Shown: positions 36,282 to 47,735 of the stretch, piece after piece | Layout: every line of letters begins with the position of its first letter | Numbering within the stretch: position 1 is the first letter of the stretch | Origin: Torreya grandis | Lineage: Eukaryota; Streptophyta; Pinopsida; Cupressales; Taxaceae | Direction of reading: 5' to 3' | Length of the DNA: 64,000 nt | NCBI GenBank assembly: GCA_037957365.1 | Contig: JARHVA010003634.1 | Coordinates: 1,443,501-1,507,500 of the forward strand | Program-made: the position numbers and the translations under genes | The notes under the pieces: generated by a model | What the model was told of the DNA's origin: nothing | What the model saw: the letters and a program-made list of their open reading frames with translations, nothing else | Database searches by the model: none

Positions 36282-36499
36282 ATATCTTTTGCAACTTAGC
36301 TGGGTATCCTACCTATTATGCTCTAATTCAGACCATATACATGATTTTTAACTCATAACATATAGCACATATGTTCCATGACTGTAAGTAACCACTTGAT
36401 TTGTAAAGACAACAAATCACACCAAAACAAGGAAGGAAACAAAATAAAGTAGGGAAAATTATCCTATAAAGAAAATGTGTAAATAAATCACTTATCTAG

Positions 36500-38220
36500 G
36501 ATAAAATATAAACAAACTTACCTAATGAACCATGACAAAACATGATCCACCTAGATCAACAGGGAAATTTATGAATTTTCTCATTCTAAGAGAAGGTACA
36601 AGTTGTAAAGCAAGGTGTTTATTAAACATGACATTTAAAGAGGAAGTATTATTGACAACTATTTCTATTAACATCTCTTGAAATGAGTTCTTGATAGTAA
36701 ACTAGTCACTAGTAAATATAAACTCATCTTTCACTTGAGGATCTTTTTCATGCTCCTTGTCAACTACAACCTTGTCAAGTGATATTTCATCTATGCATTG
36801 TCCTTGAATAACATCATCCTTCTTATCAATTGTTTCAAGTTCATAAATATCTTCAAAGAGCTCTGGATAGTCAACCGAAGCCATATCATGATCCTAAATT
36901 GGTGATTCTTGATCAAAATTCTCAATAATATAGTCTAGAATGGGCAACATATCACTATAAATATCTTTAATCTCTTGTAGAAATTCAAGATATATTTACC
37001 AATCATTCTTTTTTAATCACTTTGACCAACTTGAATAGGTTTAACCTAAATGGTATCTTGATCTTCCTCAAGTAGAGACATCTCAATCTTATTTATGACT
37101 TCAGCATGTTTCAACTCCTTATGGATTTCTTCCATAACAAGACTAGAATTTTCATCCTCAAATGCAATCTCATTCCCAATTGCAACCTCAAGTGCGGAAT
37201 CAATGAGAAACTCTTTGTCATATGCACTTGAATCATCTTCTTCACATTCTCCAAGAACTTGACTTGCATCTAAAACCTATTTTTCTATTTCCCATAGAAC
37301 AGGTTCCTCTTAAAGAAGGGAGATGGTGGGAGGGTGATGAACTTCATTTGATTGAGAGGGAGTATGAAGCATGGAAGGTCGATCATGATCCACTTTTTAG
37401 ATCTTGAGAGAAATGGAATCATTTAGGGAATCCTGAAGAGGAAGGAAATAATTTTTTTGGAAACCTCTACATTTTTCTCCTTTCATTTGGACATCACCTC
37501 ATCAAAGTTTGAAACATTTTTGTTTTCATGGAAAACTTGAGATTGAAGGGTAAATGTTGAATAAATGGGATTATAATAAGTTTTAGCTTCTTTAATAAGC
37601 TCTTGAATTTCCATATGAATAGTTTATCAAATATGTTCTTGACTCTAACTAAGAATCTCCATTGGTCCACACTTGGCTTGGTCGAGAACTTTGTGAGAGT
37701 AAATAACACAAGAAGACTGGTAATAAATATAAGATGGTTCTTAAGAAAACTAATCCAACTTAATTTGATGCCTTTCCAAATCCTTCATCTTCTCTAATAT
37801 AAAGGTACAAAACCCATGCCTCTCTTCTAGATCATTAGACACATTTTGAAACCATTCATTTACTTCTTCATACTATAAATTTGAACATACTTTTATTTCA
37901 TATGCTAGAAGTTTGATATCTATCTCATCGATATTTTCTTCTCAATAAGACTGCTCATATGCAACATCATAGCCACATAAGAAAGGTGAAATCTAGTCTT
38001 GAGACTAATATGGTTCATAAGGAAGGTAAGATTCATGCTCTTAATAATAAGGATCATGGGAAACTTGATAAATCTCATCATGGATTTGATAAATTTTTTG
38101 GTAACACTAATTGGGATCATAACAAGGCTTATATGGATCATGACAAGGCTGGTATGACCCATCATAGGGTTGATAAGGAGGTTTAGAATAGGGATTTTCT
38201 TCATACATATCCATGAAAAT
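36500..38220 (-). pseudogene. N3 internal gag-like ORF with Pro/Tyr-rich repeats
   Basis: Minus-strand ORF starting MDMYEENPYSKPPYQPYDG near 38215. The N-terminus is a degenerate Tyr/Pro/Asp/His repeat (YQPYDGS, YQPCHDP, YKPCYDP, YQVSHDP) down to about 38030. A helical, charged stretch EVNEWFQNVSNDLEERHGFCTFILEKMKDLERHQIKLD (about 37770-37885) follows. Then come EFIKEAKTYYNPIY and an acidic region (VLGECEEDDSSAYDKEFLIDSALEV...SLLEEDQDTI, about 37060-37260). A further acidic frame MASVDYPELFEDIYELETIDKKDD lies at 36884-36702. The end near 36560-36690 (NTSSLNVMFNKHLALQLVPSLRM) weakly recalls a protease region. About ten stops and one frameshift. Family not recognised; the gag-like role is inferred from position. 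Confidence 0.65.
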
Positions 38221-38388
38221 AATATCAGGATAGTGAAAAATGAAATTACACTTACTTGGAAACTGCATGAAGTGTTAGAATTAATTTCTTAAGTTTGGAA
38301 TTACCAAATTATTCATGAAGAACATTTCTACAATTGTAATTCCACCAAGACCATCTATAATAGGTCCCACCAGGCATGGAAAAATTAT

Positions 38389-40831
38389 TGGTGTTCTAGA
38401 TTGCACCTTAGCTAAGAAGGGGATTGTTAAGCTCCTCTATTTAAATCTAGTCCAGCATGAGATTGACCCTAGGCTACGGGTCGCCTATCATAGGATCAAA
38501 CCTCTAGAGAAGGCCAACTTCCTTTTGGATCTATCACCTAAACTAGAATTTGACTAGGAAAAGGGAGAGAAAAATGGGTTACAATGAATAAAAACATGTA
38601 AAGGAGGTGATGCACTAGTAATTTGATTATTCATAAACTCTATCTAAACTTTTAAAAAGCATTGATAAGATAAGATCTACAACTCTAAATGGTTGTTTAT
38701 ACATTAGTATTTCATGTAGAGGTTCACCAAATGATCAAAAGCATGAGGGAAGTAATTGAGAGGCCTGATTGAAGACACTAACCATTCAAATATATCCACT
38801 TTTTAAATTTGATAAAATGAAATTAAACATCAAACATGACCTACACAACAAGATAAACTAGTATCTAGGTGATATTTAGGATTTAACAACATAAGCATTT
38901 CTATTACATATGCAAATTGATCTGACATTGAAACACTATACCATAATAATTAAATCTAAATAGATTCCTTTATTTATCTCAAGAGATTACAAAGATCAAA
39001 TCTGGGTAGAGTCTAGTCATGCCCAAGAGAGGGATTACCAAGCTATTTTCAAGGCTTAGAAGACCATATTTATTGAAAAAAGGGATGAGAGAGAGAAGGA
39101 ACTAAGCAGATGGAAAACATTGAATAAGGTCCAACTACTCTTGATGGATTAGCATTCTTGAGAATGTTTACTCATGATCTTATCAAGAAGGAATAATTTT
39201 AAAAGATTTGTAAAATAATTTAATTCTCCATGATCCTTATTCAATCACTAGGTCTTCATTTCAGGATTCTATGCCATTTTCATCTTACTACTGGCAATAA
39301 CTAACTCTTCATGCCTCAAAACTAAGAAATATGCTTGGTCTATTTTGAGTGGTTGGATGTACTTATTTGTATCATAATATTTGAGCATAAATCTCTTTAT
39401 ATTTTCAAAACAATCATATTATTAGTTTTCCTATAGTTTTTCTTTTTATAGAAAGTTTATAGGATACATAGTCTTGTTCTAAACTATATTAGGTTTAAAC
39501 CCAATCTACCTCTATACATACTAGAAGCCAAGAACTCACTGCACATGATGACCTCCTTTATATAATAATGAACATAGTCTATATGTTCTAGATCTTTGAA
39601 CTAGAAATTAAAATTAAATCTTAATGACACCCTTCAAACATGAAATAATAATTCTATATTTACTTGGATCATATCTGGATTCAGCTCTCTATGTATTTTC
39701 CTACATGTGTTGAAAAACTACTCTGTCAACTTTCATTGAAATATTCTTGAGCTTACCCTAGTTTATTGGATATCAATATTGACATGGCTTATTTGACTCT
39801 TTCAAACTTTCCATACACCAATGATCTTCCTTGTATGAATGCATGTAAGCCATTGATCTTTTGCCAAGACCAATTGACTTTTGACACTTGTCCTGTTTGT
39901 ATTCATCATCAATATCCTCTAACCCTTTTGACATATCTCACTCTGTTGATCTTGATGTATGATTAGATTCATGTCAGTGATCTTCTGGGAACCCACTAAG
40001 ACTATCAAGCTACCTCATTTCATTGGATCTAGTTGTACATTTAAATGTTAACCATTAGATTTGCTTGCATTTTTAAATCCAATAGCTCTTTATGATATTT
40101 TGAAATTGGCATTTTCATGAATGTCATTTGACATCCACGTAGATGTATATGACATCCCATAGACCATAAAATTTAAGATCACGTAGTTTTTTCCTAAGAT
40201 TTATTTTGACATTCACATGATCATCAATGACATCCCACAGACCATATTTGACATCTTATAGGTCATCAAATTTAAGAACTGATGAATTTTTTCTTGAGTT
40301 TAAACTTGACTTTCACGTGAACATCTTCATCTATTAGGTCAACATTGAAGGCTTAGATCTTTAAGTGTAAAAAGTGTGAAAGCATGAAACTTGCAGGGAA
40401 TGATCTAGGTACTGAGAGCAATATGTCCACGTGACTTGAGGGCTTGCAAGGCTTTCTGAGCATACTTATCAAATGTGAAAATAAGCTAACTAGTCTATTT
40501 CTAAGTTACATATTGATGATGGTATGGCTCCCTAAACTTTTTATTTTGATCTTTTACTTAATCTTTGAAATCTCAAATGATTTCTTAAGGCATAATAAAA
40601 CTTATCTATGACTAGAACTACAAGATTGCCTATGCAAAATTATCTAGATACTATATTTACTCTATAGACCTATTTCTCTAAGATCAATAGAATTACACAT
40701 TAAACTTCCTTAAAGCATTTTTAAATCATTGCAAGTAATATGATCTCCCTCTTTTGTCATTAGGTCTTTCTCTCAATCAGGAACATTGTTTAGTTTTTCT
40801 AAGATTTGTATGTAGGCCTAAAAAATGGCTA
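38389..40831 (-). repeat. N3 LTR, right copy (5' LTR)
   Basis: Partner of 33842-36281. Its terminal GGCTA, against GGCCA in the left copy, shows a C-to-T change at the TG/CA end. Immediately after it, repeat A of N2 resumes at 40832. Confidence 0.9.
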
Positions 40832-40965
40832 GAAAAAATTATCAATAAAATTCATATATTTGAGTGTAATATAAGAGGTTGAAGATATATCAATAATTAA
40901 CATTGTTTAGTGCATGTAGGCATATTTAGGTACCTATAACAACCATCAATTTAATTTTTTCCTAC

Positions 40966-41160
40966 TTACATGTTTTAGGTGATTCATAACTTATATGTCA
41001 CAAAATAAATGGTTATTATCATGTACAAAGTGAGAAAATTATAGCATATCATCAAATTGCTACTAATATTTTGAAATGTTTTAAGTATTTCACCATTGAG
41101 GCTGCAATTCAATAAGAGAAAAATTCTAGAGGAAACTCTATTTCTTCGATAAATTCTCTC
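40966..41160 (+). pseudogene. Element B aRNH, second half
   Basis: Reads LHVLGDS, stop, LICHKINGYYHVQSEKIIAYHQIATNILKCFKYFTIEAAIQ, stop, EKNSRGNSISSINSL. The family pattern is LxVxGDSxLVxxQVxGxxxxxxxxLxxYxxxxxxLxxxFxxxxxxHxxRxxNxxADALAxLAS. The catalytic Asp of GDS is present. The His and Asp near the end (HxxRxxNxxAD) are replaced. One stop sits where the family has a Gln-type codon. Confidence 0.85.
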
Positions 41161-41384
41161 TTTCATACTCATCATGCACTACATGACTTATAGTTTTTCA
41201 TCCACATGAAGAAATATAAATCTATGCTAGTACCTAAGAATGATTTTATTATTTTACACATTGAAATTATCAAAAATCAACAAAGTTTATAGTATAAATA
41301 CATCATCCAATTTAATAAACCTCATATGTATCCTCCTGAGACTGATTCCCATGAAAATAATAGAATACAAAATAAAATATTTAA

Positions 41385-42451
41385 ATTCATTATTAGACAT
41401 AATATATTTCACTATCATAGTATAAAAGGCACCCAAATCTACTATGTTATTCAAGAATATGCTCATTCTCTTATTGATCAAAGACATGGGGAATGTGAAG
41501 TGGTCATTCTAGAAAACATTCTACATCCTATCAATGCATATTTTTCAGATACTATTGGCATAATGTTGAAAATGATGCCATCACCTTTGAAAAGACATGT
41601 AATACTTTCTATATCCAAGATGATATTATTAATTATCATTTGGATGATCTTTAGACCATTAAATATACATGATAATTCTCCATGTGGGGATTATATCTCA
41701 TTGGAAATTTATCTTTATCACAAGATATTCATGTTTTCATTATTACCGTTGATGATTACTTTACCAACTAGGTATAATTTATTCCCCTTGTTAATTTTAT
41801 TGGCATCAATATATCCAAATTAATTATTAACCAAAGCATATGTCACACCATAATATTTGACAATGGTTGGAATTAAAAAAATTAGAAACATGAATCAACT
41901 ATGTGAATTTAAAAAATATGCACAAATTTTATACACTTTATCACCCTCAATTCAATGGCAAAATAGAAGCCATCAACAAAACTTTAAAAATATATAACAA
42001 TATACTATTATGGATTATCAGTCAAACTATAATTTTTTAGATTTACCCCACACTTTGTTCTTACCATACTATTATTCGTGCTATCAACATGACATCTCTA
42101 TTATCACTAGTTTACATCTCCAACATCATATTACCACTAACATTAGAGTTGTCATATTTGTACATTTATCTTCATGGCATCGTTATTGATGAATATATTC
42201 ATTAAGTATGCTTTTATTATTGAAACCTAATATATTCCTAAAGAAACATAAAAATAAATAAAAAATTTGTACTTTTGATATCGTAAACCTAGTGATGAAA
42301 TTGCATTACACCCCTGCCAAAAAGGAAAAGTAAAAAAAAATTGGTGGGGTCCTTAATAAATGAAATATTTGGACCTATCACATATAGATTACAAACAAAT
42401 GAAGGACATATATTGAAGTATTTTACCAACACTTAGTTATTGAAGAAGTAT
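41385..42451 (+). pseudogene. Element B integrase remnant
   Basis: The zinc region includes YAHSLIDQRHGE (two His, about 41458-41490) and DAITFEKTCNTFYIQDD (about 41571-41625), where the second Cys of C-x2-C reads Phe. Core: FSMWGLYLIGN (first Asp lost, Tyr instead, about 41680-41710), FIITVDDYFTN (about 41735-41765), IIFDNGWN (second Asp, about 41850-41873), YHPQFNGKIEAINKTLK (catalytic Glu present, about 41940-41985). The C-terminal tail INEIFGPITYRLQTNEGHILKYF (about 42355-42430) matches the GPF/Y-type tail of non-chromodomain elements. Frames change at least three times. Confidence 0.85.
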
Positions 42452-45400
42452 TTATGTTGACATATTTTTTCCATAGTTTCCTTCTATTTATGCTTTTCCA
42501 TTTATTGTACTTAATAATTGCTTGATTATAGTTAGTTTATAATATGTTGAGCTATCATTTATTGTATTTTTTATCTTGATTATCTCATATTGAATTTTAG
42601 CCTTACTTTATCTACATACCTCTAGTTGTATTTCACATTAGCCCTAGTAACTATACTTGGTCCTTAGGTATTTTATCATTTTACACCTCTTAGTTTTTGG
42701 TTTTTTGATTTTCATGGTAAGATATTGGGAATTAAAAAGACACTCTTAACAAATTCCCATCTAATTTATCATTATTTATATAGTCATTTATCTTCTTTTA
42801 TCAACCATTGTTTCTTTCATGACTATTTGGTATCTTTTATAATATATACACCCTTTGGATCTTTGTTATTTTATCTATGTTTCATAGATTTATCATAATT
42901 CACAATGTAATCTAACTTATGTGTCTTGGATTTTCATTTTTTTAGTTTCCTAGTAAGACATAAGGAGTAAACTAGACCCTCCTCATGAATTCCCATCATT
43001 TTGTTACATATATTTCTTTTGATTCCAATCTTAGTTAACTTTCTTATTAAAAGGATAAGTTAATGGTTGAGAGTAGTGTTTTCCTTACTTAAATTTCCTA
43101 ACATTCTCTTAAGGTAAAATAGTCTATATTCATGTTCTCATCCACATTTTACCTTCTTTTATGATTATGATTCATACCTAGTTGTTACTAGACCATATTC
43201 ATTTATATAAGTTTTATGATTAGGTAAACTCAATGATTATATGATCATTTCCATGATATTACATATTTTACATTTAATTTTGATCTCACTATGGTTGGTT
43301 TCTATATCACTCTTTTATAAGGTGAAAGTATAGTAGTTCAACATGGTCTTTAGGTTATCATATTTAGTGGCTAAGTGTAATATCTCTTGTGATAGTCATA
43401 TTTTTCACCAATTGTTGGTTTTCAAAAAAAATTATGGAGGAGTAAAATAGAAAAATAAATGAGTTACAAGCCATATCTTAATAAAAGATAATGCTCAAAC
43501 AATAACAAAATCTTAAAAATTATATCATATACAAAGATGTGATTTTTTTAGCACATCTATTATAGTTAGATATAAAACATAACAATTGACCTCACAATAT
43601 ATACAATGTCCACTTGGATGTGGTAGGACTATAGGCTAGGGTAGGAGGTCTCATTACATCACTTTATATCTTTTTACATTTTAGTATCACTTAACTTGTA
43701 ATACAGGTAGCATATCATCATAGTAGACTAATGAATCTATAAGGGATACATAAAAAATATTATGGTAAGGTACAATCCTTTAATTTTTTGATGAATGTTA
43801 GTATTCATTAGATGATATTTATACTTCACCACCCAAGAGTATGTTTGTTACGTATGGTTATCTAGGACCATTGATGTTGGAAACTCTTAGTCTAGCCAAA
43901 CTTATTTGAGTGTTTTATTTTCATTAATGGACATGCTTTTTCCATAGTGATACCTTATTTTCCCTCCTTTTATTTATTTCTTACTAATAAGATTATTTTC
44001 TTTATAAATCTTTCCAATCTTACTTACATCCTATTCTCAATCTGTTTTAGACATGGTAGTATTATGGCGGCTCAATAATTTCCATCCTTAAAGTAGAAGT
44101 TGCATCTTTGAATTGTTGTGAGATGATATCTTTGTCACAAAATTATATTTATATGATTTCTCTTATTTATGTTTGGGACCTTGAGTTCTTTTTTTAAGCC
44201 ATTTTGTCTCATTTTTTCCTTTCATACTTCCTTATTTCATCTTTTTAAATACCATTTAGTCTCATTTAAACCTTTTTCACATCTTTATTTGAATTTGGTT
44301 TATTACTTAAATTACATAAATGTTAAATTATTATCATGTGATAAATATTTATATCATTTATTTGATTTGGATTTTCACTTCTCTTACTTAAACTACAATT
44401 TTTTTATCTTTGATCATAACTACTATTGGTATTTTGGCTTACCGATTTTCTTTCATTTTTATGCTTTGTTGGATCTTTTGGTTTTAACCTATTATGATCG
44501 ATGTATTAATAAAAATTAAATATTTTTAGTGTTTTTTGATATATTGTATTTTACATGAATTGATTGACCATCTTACATACATAAACAATTTTTTTTCATT
44601 TTAACCTTGTATCCTCAAGGTTTCTCAAATGTAGTTATTGTGCCTTACATAATCAATACTATGGTACTTGAAGGTAGTCATTTAGTGAAACTTTATGTAG
44701 AGTTATGTATATTTTAATTTAAGTTGTTAATTTATAAATAGTTATTTTAACATTTATTTTTAAACTAATATCTTTCATGTTACTATGTTTATATCTAAAA
44801 GTACCATCCTATGTTACACTATTTTGACAACCAATAACATTTGAATGGGGAATATGTCAGAACCTAATATTTTTCACTTCATCACTTTAATAGATATGTA
44901 TTTTTAAGGGATTATCAGTGCATCAATATCATTGAATGCACACTTTACAAGGTGCACCAATAATTAGGTGGGATTAACTCATGGTACTTTACGTGAGATA
45001 TTTGCATACTATTATTATTATTAGTCTTATCTCTAATATATCTAATTTCCATTAATATTTGTTAAGTTCACTTATCCTACTATATTTTACTTGTTGATAT
45101 AATATATTCTATACTTTGTCTTCTCAATACTATATTATCCATCCTAATATAGTTATAAGTTTATTTTTTGTCATTTATATTATGTCAACCTACCTGATAC
45201 CATACTATGTTAGGGGACATCTTCCAAATATATTAGTCTAGTTTATACTATTTTCTTAGAGTTCAAGGTTAGTTTTGGGTATTGGATATTTATATATGGA
45301 TGTTATATGTAATTCCTATAGATAAATCAAATTCACACACTTTGTTTGTGCTTGCATTTTTGAACCTTAGTAGTATTTGGAAGAGTTAGATGTTTAGAAC

Positions 45401-46180
45401 CTTACCTTAGAGGTCTAATATTGTATTTTCATTCTATATTAATAGGATAGGTATTTGAAGTTACTAAATAAGTATATTTATGTCTTAATCTTACCATTTT
45501 ATGTCTTCAACATATAATATATCTTTCAAAGTTCCACTTACACCAAAGGAGGAGATTTAAACATTAACAGGTCCACCCAAGGTAAGTATCTTTATCTCTA
45601 TACTCTTTCCTTTAATTAGTTAGAATAATATATATTAATTGGTTTATTACTTTGTGTATGTATGTGTCTATAATTTATTATGATATTTATTATACTGAAT
45701 AAGTAGGTATAAATATAGGGTTTCCTAAGATTCCCATTTATCACCTTGGGTTGCATAGACCCTCAATTGGTTAACCATTACACCTTACATTATTTAAAAA
45801 AACTTACCCATACTTTAACTTACATAAACCTTACCAATTATTTATTTTATATGCACCCTTACACTCATTTACTTTACAATCATCTTTTAAATCACTTAGA
45901 AATACCCCATGTCATACGATTAGGCTTTATATCTCTTCTCACTTTATATTTAAGTGTATATTATTATTTATTGGTTTAGGATTATTATAATTCATTAACC
46001 ATTTATCCAAGTATATGAAATATCTATTTTTATGATCTTATTTGAATCTAGTCTATTAAAAAAATAAGATAATTCTAGGTCATCCTAACCCGTGTATATA
46101 AATTACGCTATCACATCCACTTGTGTTATTGGTCACTACTCTCACAAGATTTATTAATGTTGACATTATGTATACAACTA
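42452..46180. other. T-rich non-coding stretch, no gene recognised
   Basis: Follows the pol end of element B. Runs of plus-strand T/C-rich sequence (for example 43900-44500) give open frames full of Phe, Leu and Tyr, which are compositional and not genes. Tat elements often have a long non-coding region before the 3' LTR, so this may belong to element B. Confidence 0.4.
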
Positions 46181-46332
46181 TGTCTATTGGGATAATTAAG
46201 GGTTATAGGATCTATGCTAGTTATCCTGGAGATCCAAAGGAGATTAGGTGGTCATGGGGCCATCGTTAACTCTCATCCCATATTTTTTAAAATCAATATG
46301 AATATTTTCACTAATTCTATCTTAAACATTCC

Positions 46333-47431
46333 TATAACTAAATGGGTACTCTTATTTGAAATGATCATATATTTTCATCTAACATATGGGTATACAGATA
46401 TATGTTTTACTTACTGCTTACATTTTATGAATAATATGTTAGACTCGCAAGTAAAAATTAAATGTTTTCCTCTAGTAGATATATATCTTATTTTGGATTT
46501 TATATCCTTTTTATTATTATTTAGTTAAAGACATTTTTCAATACCATTTTGTAGTGACAAATAAAAAATATATTTTTCTTCTAATATATTGCTATCCCCC
46601 TATGGGTTTTATTTTTTATTTTTTATTTTTTAAACTCAATGAAGATCAAGTTAGAGTCACAAAGAAAGTAAATTATTTGGTCTAATAGATGGGTGTCCTT
46701 ATTTTGAGTTGTATTCACTAATTTCACATGTATTTTGAATAAAATTAATAATGGAGTTAGGGTGATTAAAAGTGATAAGTTGCATACATGTTAATAGGAA
46801 GCCTCTTTAACAAGTCTAGAATAGGTACACTATGTGGGTTAATTGTCAAAGTCTTATCTTGCATTCCACCCTTGAACACATACTACCTATACACTCATTG
46901 CACCTATAAAAACATTTACACAAGATAAAATATAATAAATAACTGAATCACTGCATCCATAATATTATCATACTAATCAATTAGCCCTACCATAGTGACA
47001 TTGTCCAAGAGGTATGTCTTAAACATTCATCTAACCAAATGGGTATTCTTCATAGGAAATTATCATTTATTTTCATCTAATAGATGGGTATACGGATATG
47101 TGTTTTACTTCTTGCTTACATTTTATGAATAATATGTTAGACTCGTAATTAAAAAAAAATGTTTTCCTTTAGTAGATATATATCTTGTTTTGGGTTTTAT
47201 TTCCTATTTCCTCTTATTTTGTTAAAGACATTTCTCAAGACCATGTTGGAGTCACAAATAAAAAATATATATTTCCTCTAATAGATTGGTATCCCTCTAT
47301 GGGTTTTATTTCCTATATAATGTTTTTTTGAATAACTTAATGAAGATCATGTTAGAGTCACAAGGAAAGTAAACAATTTGGTCTAAAAGATGGGTTTCCT
47401 TATTTTGAGTTTTATTTACTAATTTCACATG
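46333..47431. repeat. ~107-bp tandem array in two ~700-bp higher-order blocks
   Basis: The anchor G-T-T-[AG]-G-A-[CG]-T-C-[GA]-C-A-A or a variant recurs at 46438, 46548 and 46650, then at 47136, 47245 and 47351, giving spacings of 110, 102, 109 and 106. Each unit also carries a form of TCTAATAGATGGGTATCC followed by TTATTTTG[AG]GTTTTAT. The two blocks (46333-46730 and 47020-47431) are offset by 697-701 bases and about 80-85% identical. They are separated by the ~270-bp repeat I copy 1. Confidence 0.85.
46747..47018 (+). repeat. Inverted repeat I, left arm
   Basis: The reverse complement of this segment matches 47457-47735 at roughly 85% by eye. Anchors are the words read on the other strand as AATGTCACTATGG, GGGCTAATTGATTA, TATTTTATCTTGTGTAAATG, GATAAGACTTTGACAATTAA and CTTATCACTTTT. 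It lies between the two tandem-array blocks. Confidence 0.85.
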
Positions 47432-47456
47432 ATATGTAATATATTTAAATATTTAT

Positions 47457-47735
47457 GACACATATCTCTTGGATAATGTCACTATGGCAGGGCTAATTGA
47501 TTACTATGATAATATTATGGATCCATTAAGTTGATTATTTATTATATTTTATCTTGTGTAAATGTTTTTATGGGTACAATGAGTATTTAGGTAGTAGGTG
47601 TTCAAGGGTGTAATGTGGGATAAGACTTTGACAATTAACCCAAATATTGTACATATTCTAAACTTGTCAAATAGGCTTCATATTAACATGTATATAACTT
47701 ATCACTTTTGTGCACCTTAATTCCATTATGATTCA
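47457..47735 (-). repeat. Inverted repeat I, right arm
   Basis: Inverted partner of 46747-47018. The arms are separated by about 440 bases, almost all of which is tandem-array block 2. The arms have no recognisable coding capacity and no obvious terminal inverted repeats of their own. Confidence 0.85.

Larger units (their letters stand above)
33842..40831 (-). mobile_element. N3: non-autonomous LTR retrotransposon with 2.44-kb LTRs
   Basis: Two direct repeats of 2440 and 2443 bp, both starting TGGTGTT and ending GGC[CT]A on the plus strand, flank a 2.1-kb interior. They therefore act as LTRs with TGG...CCA ends. Divergence in the first 150 bases is about 13% by hand count. The interior encodes a minus-strand gag-like protein and no recognisable RT, integrase or RNase H, so the element would depend on a partner. 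On the element strand TGGTGGGACC lies about 15 bases after the 5' LTR and may be part of a primer site, which I cannot assign to a tRNA. No clean 5-bp TSD was found. Confidence 0.85.
27528..40969. mobile_element. Composite nested insertion N2 inside element B
   Basis: 13.4 kb of foreign DNA splits the aRNH of element B. The flanks TTAAATATT (27519-27527) and TTACATGTT (40966-40974) encode the same three aRNH positions and match at 7 of 9 bases, so they probably contain the decayed target-site duplication; the exact base of insertion is uncertain by a few nucleotides. Inside are a repeat pair (28213-28700 with 33373-33841 plus 40832-40900) and a minus-strand coiled-coil ORF. The later insertion N3 is at 33842-40831. 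Without N3 the insertion is about 6.45 kb. Its LTR ends are not resolved. The repeat pair with an internal gag-like ORF suggests an LTR element read on the minus strand. Confidence 0.7.
40966..42451 (+). mobile_element. Ty3/gypsy element B, downstream part
   Basis: Plus-strand continuation of element B after the nested insertion: second half of aRNH, integrase zinc site, integrase core and C-terminal tail. The join is at protein level: GIKSLNI at 27507-27527 followed by LHVLGDS at 40966-40986 restores the aRNH order. Pol ends near 42451. The element's 3' untranslated region and 3' LTR should lie to the right but I could not delimit them. Confidence 0.85.

Noticed and set aside
36283..36310. 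Plus-strand primer-binding-site-like words (TGCAACTTAGCTGGG) after the left N3 LTR
   Set aside because: They would imply a plus-strand element, but the only coherent interior ORF is on the minus strand with its start next to the right LTR. I kept the minus orientation, with some doubt.
44169..44519. 116-codon open frame rich in Phe, Leu and Tyr
   Set aside because: The plus strand here is T-rich; the translation looks like a membrane protein only because of composition, with no start context, partner or motif.
46438..47431. CRISPR-like spacing of repeats
   Set aside because: Units of ~107 bp are contiguous and diverged throughout, with no short conserved repeat and unique spacers; this is a plant-type tandem repeat.
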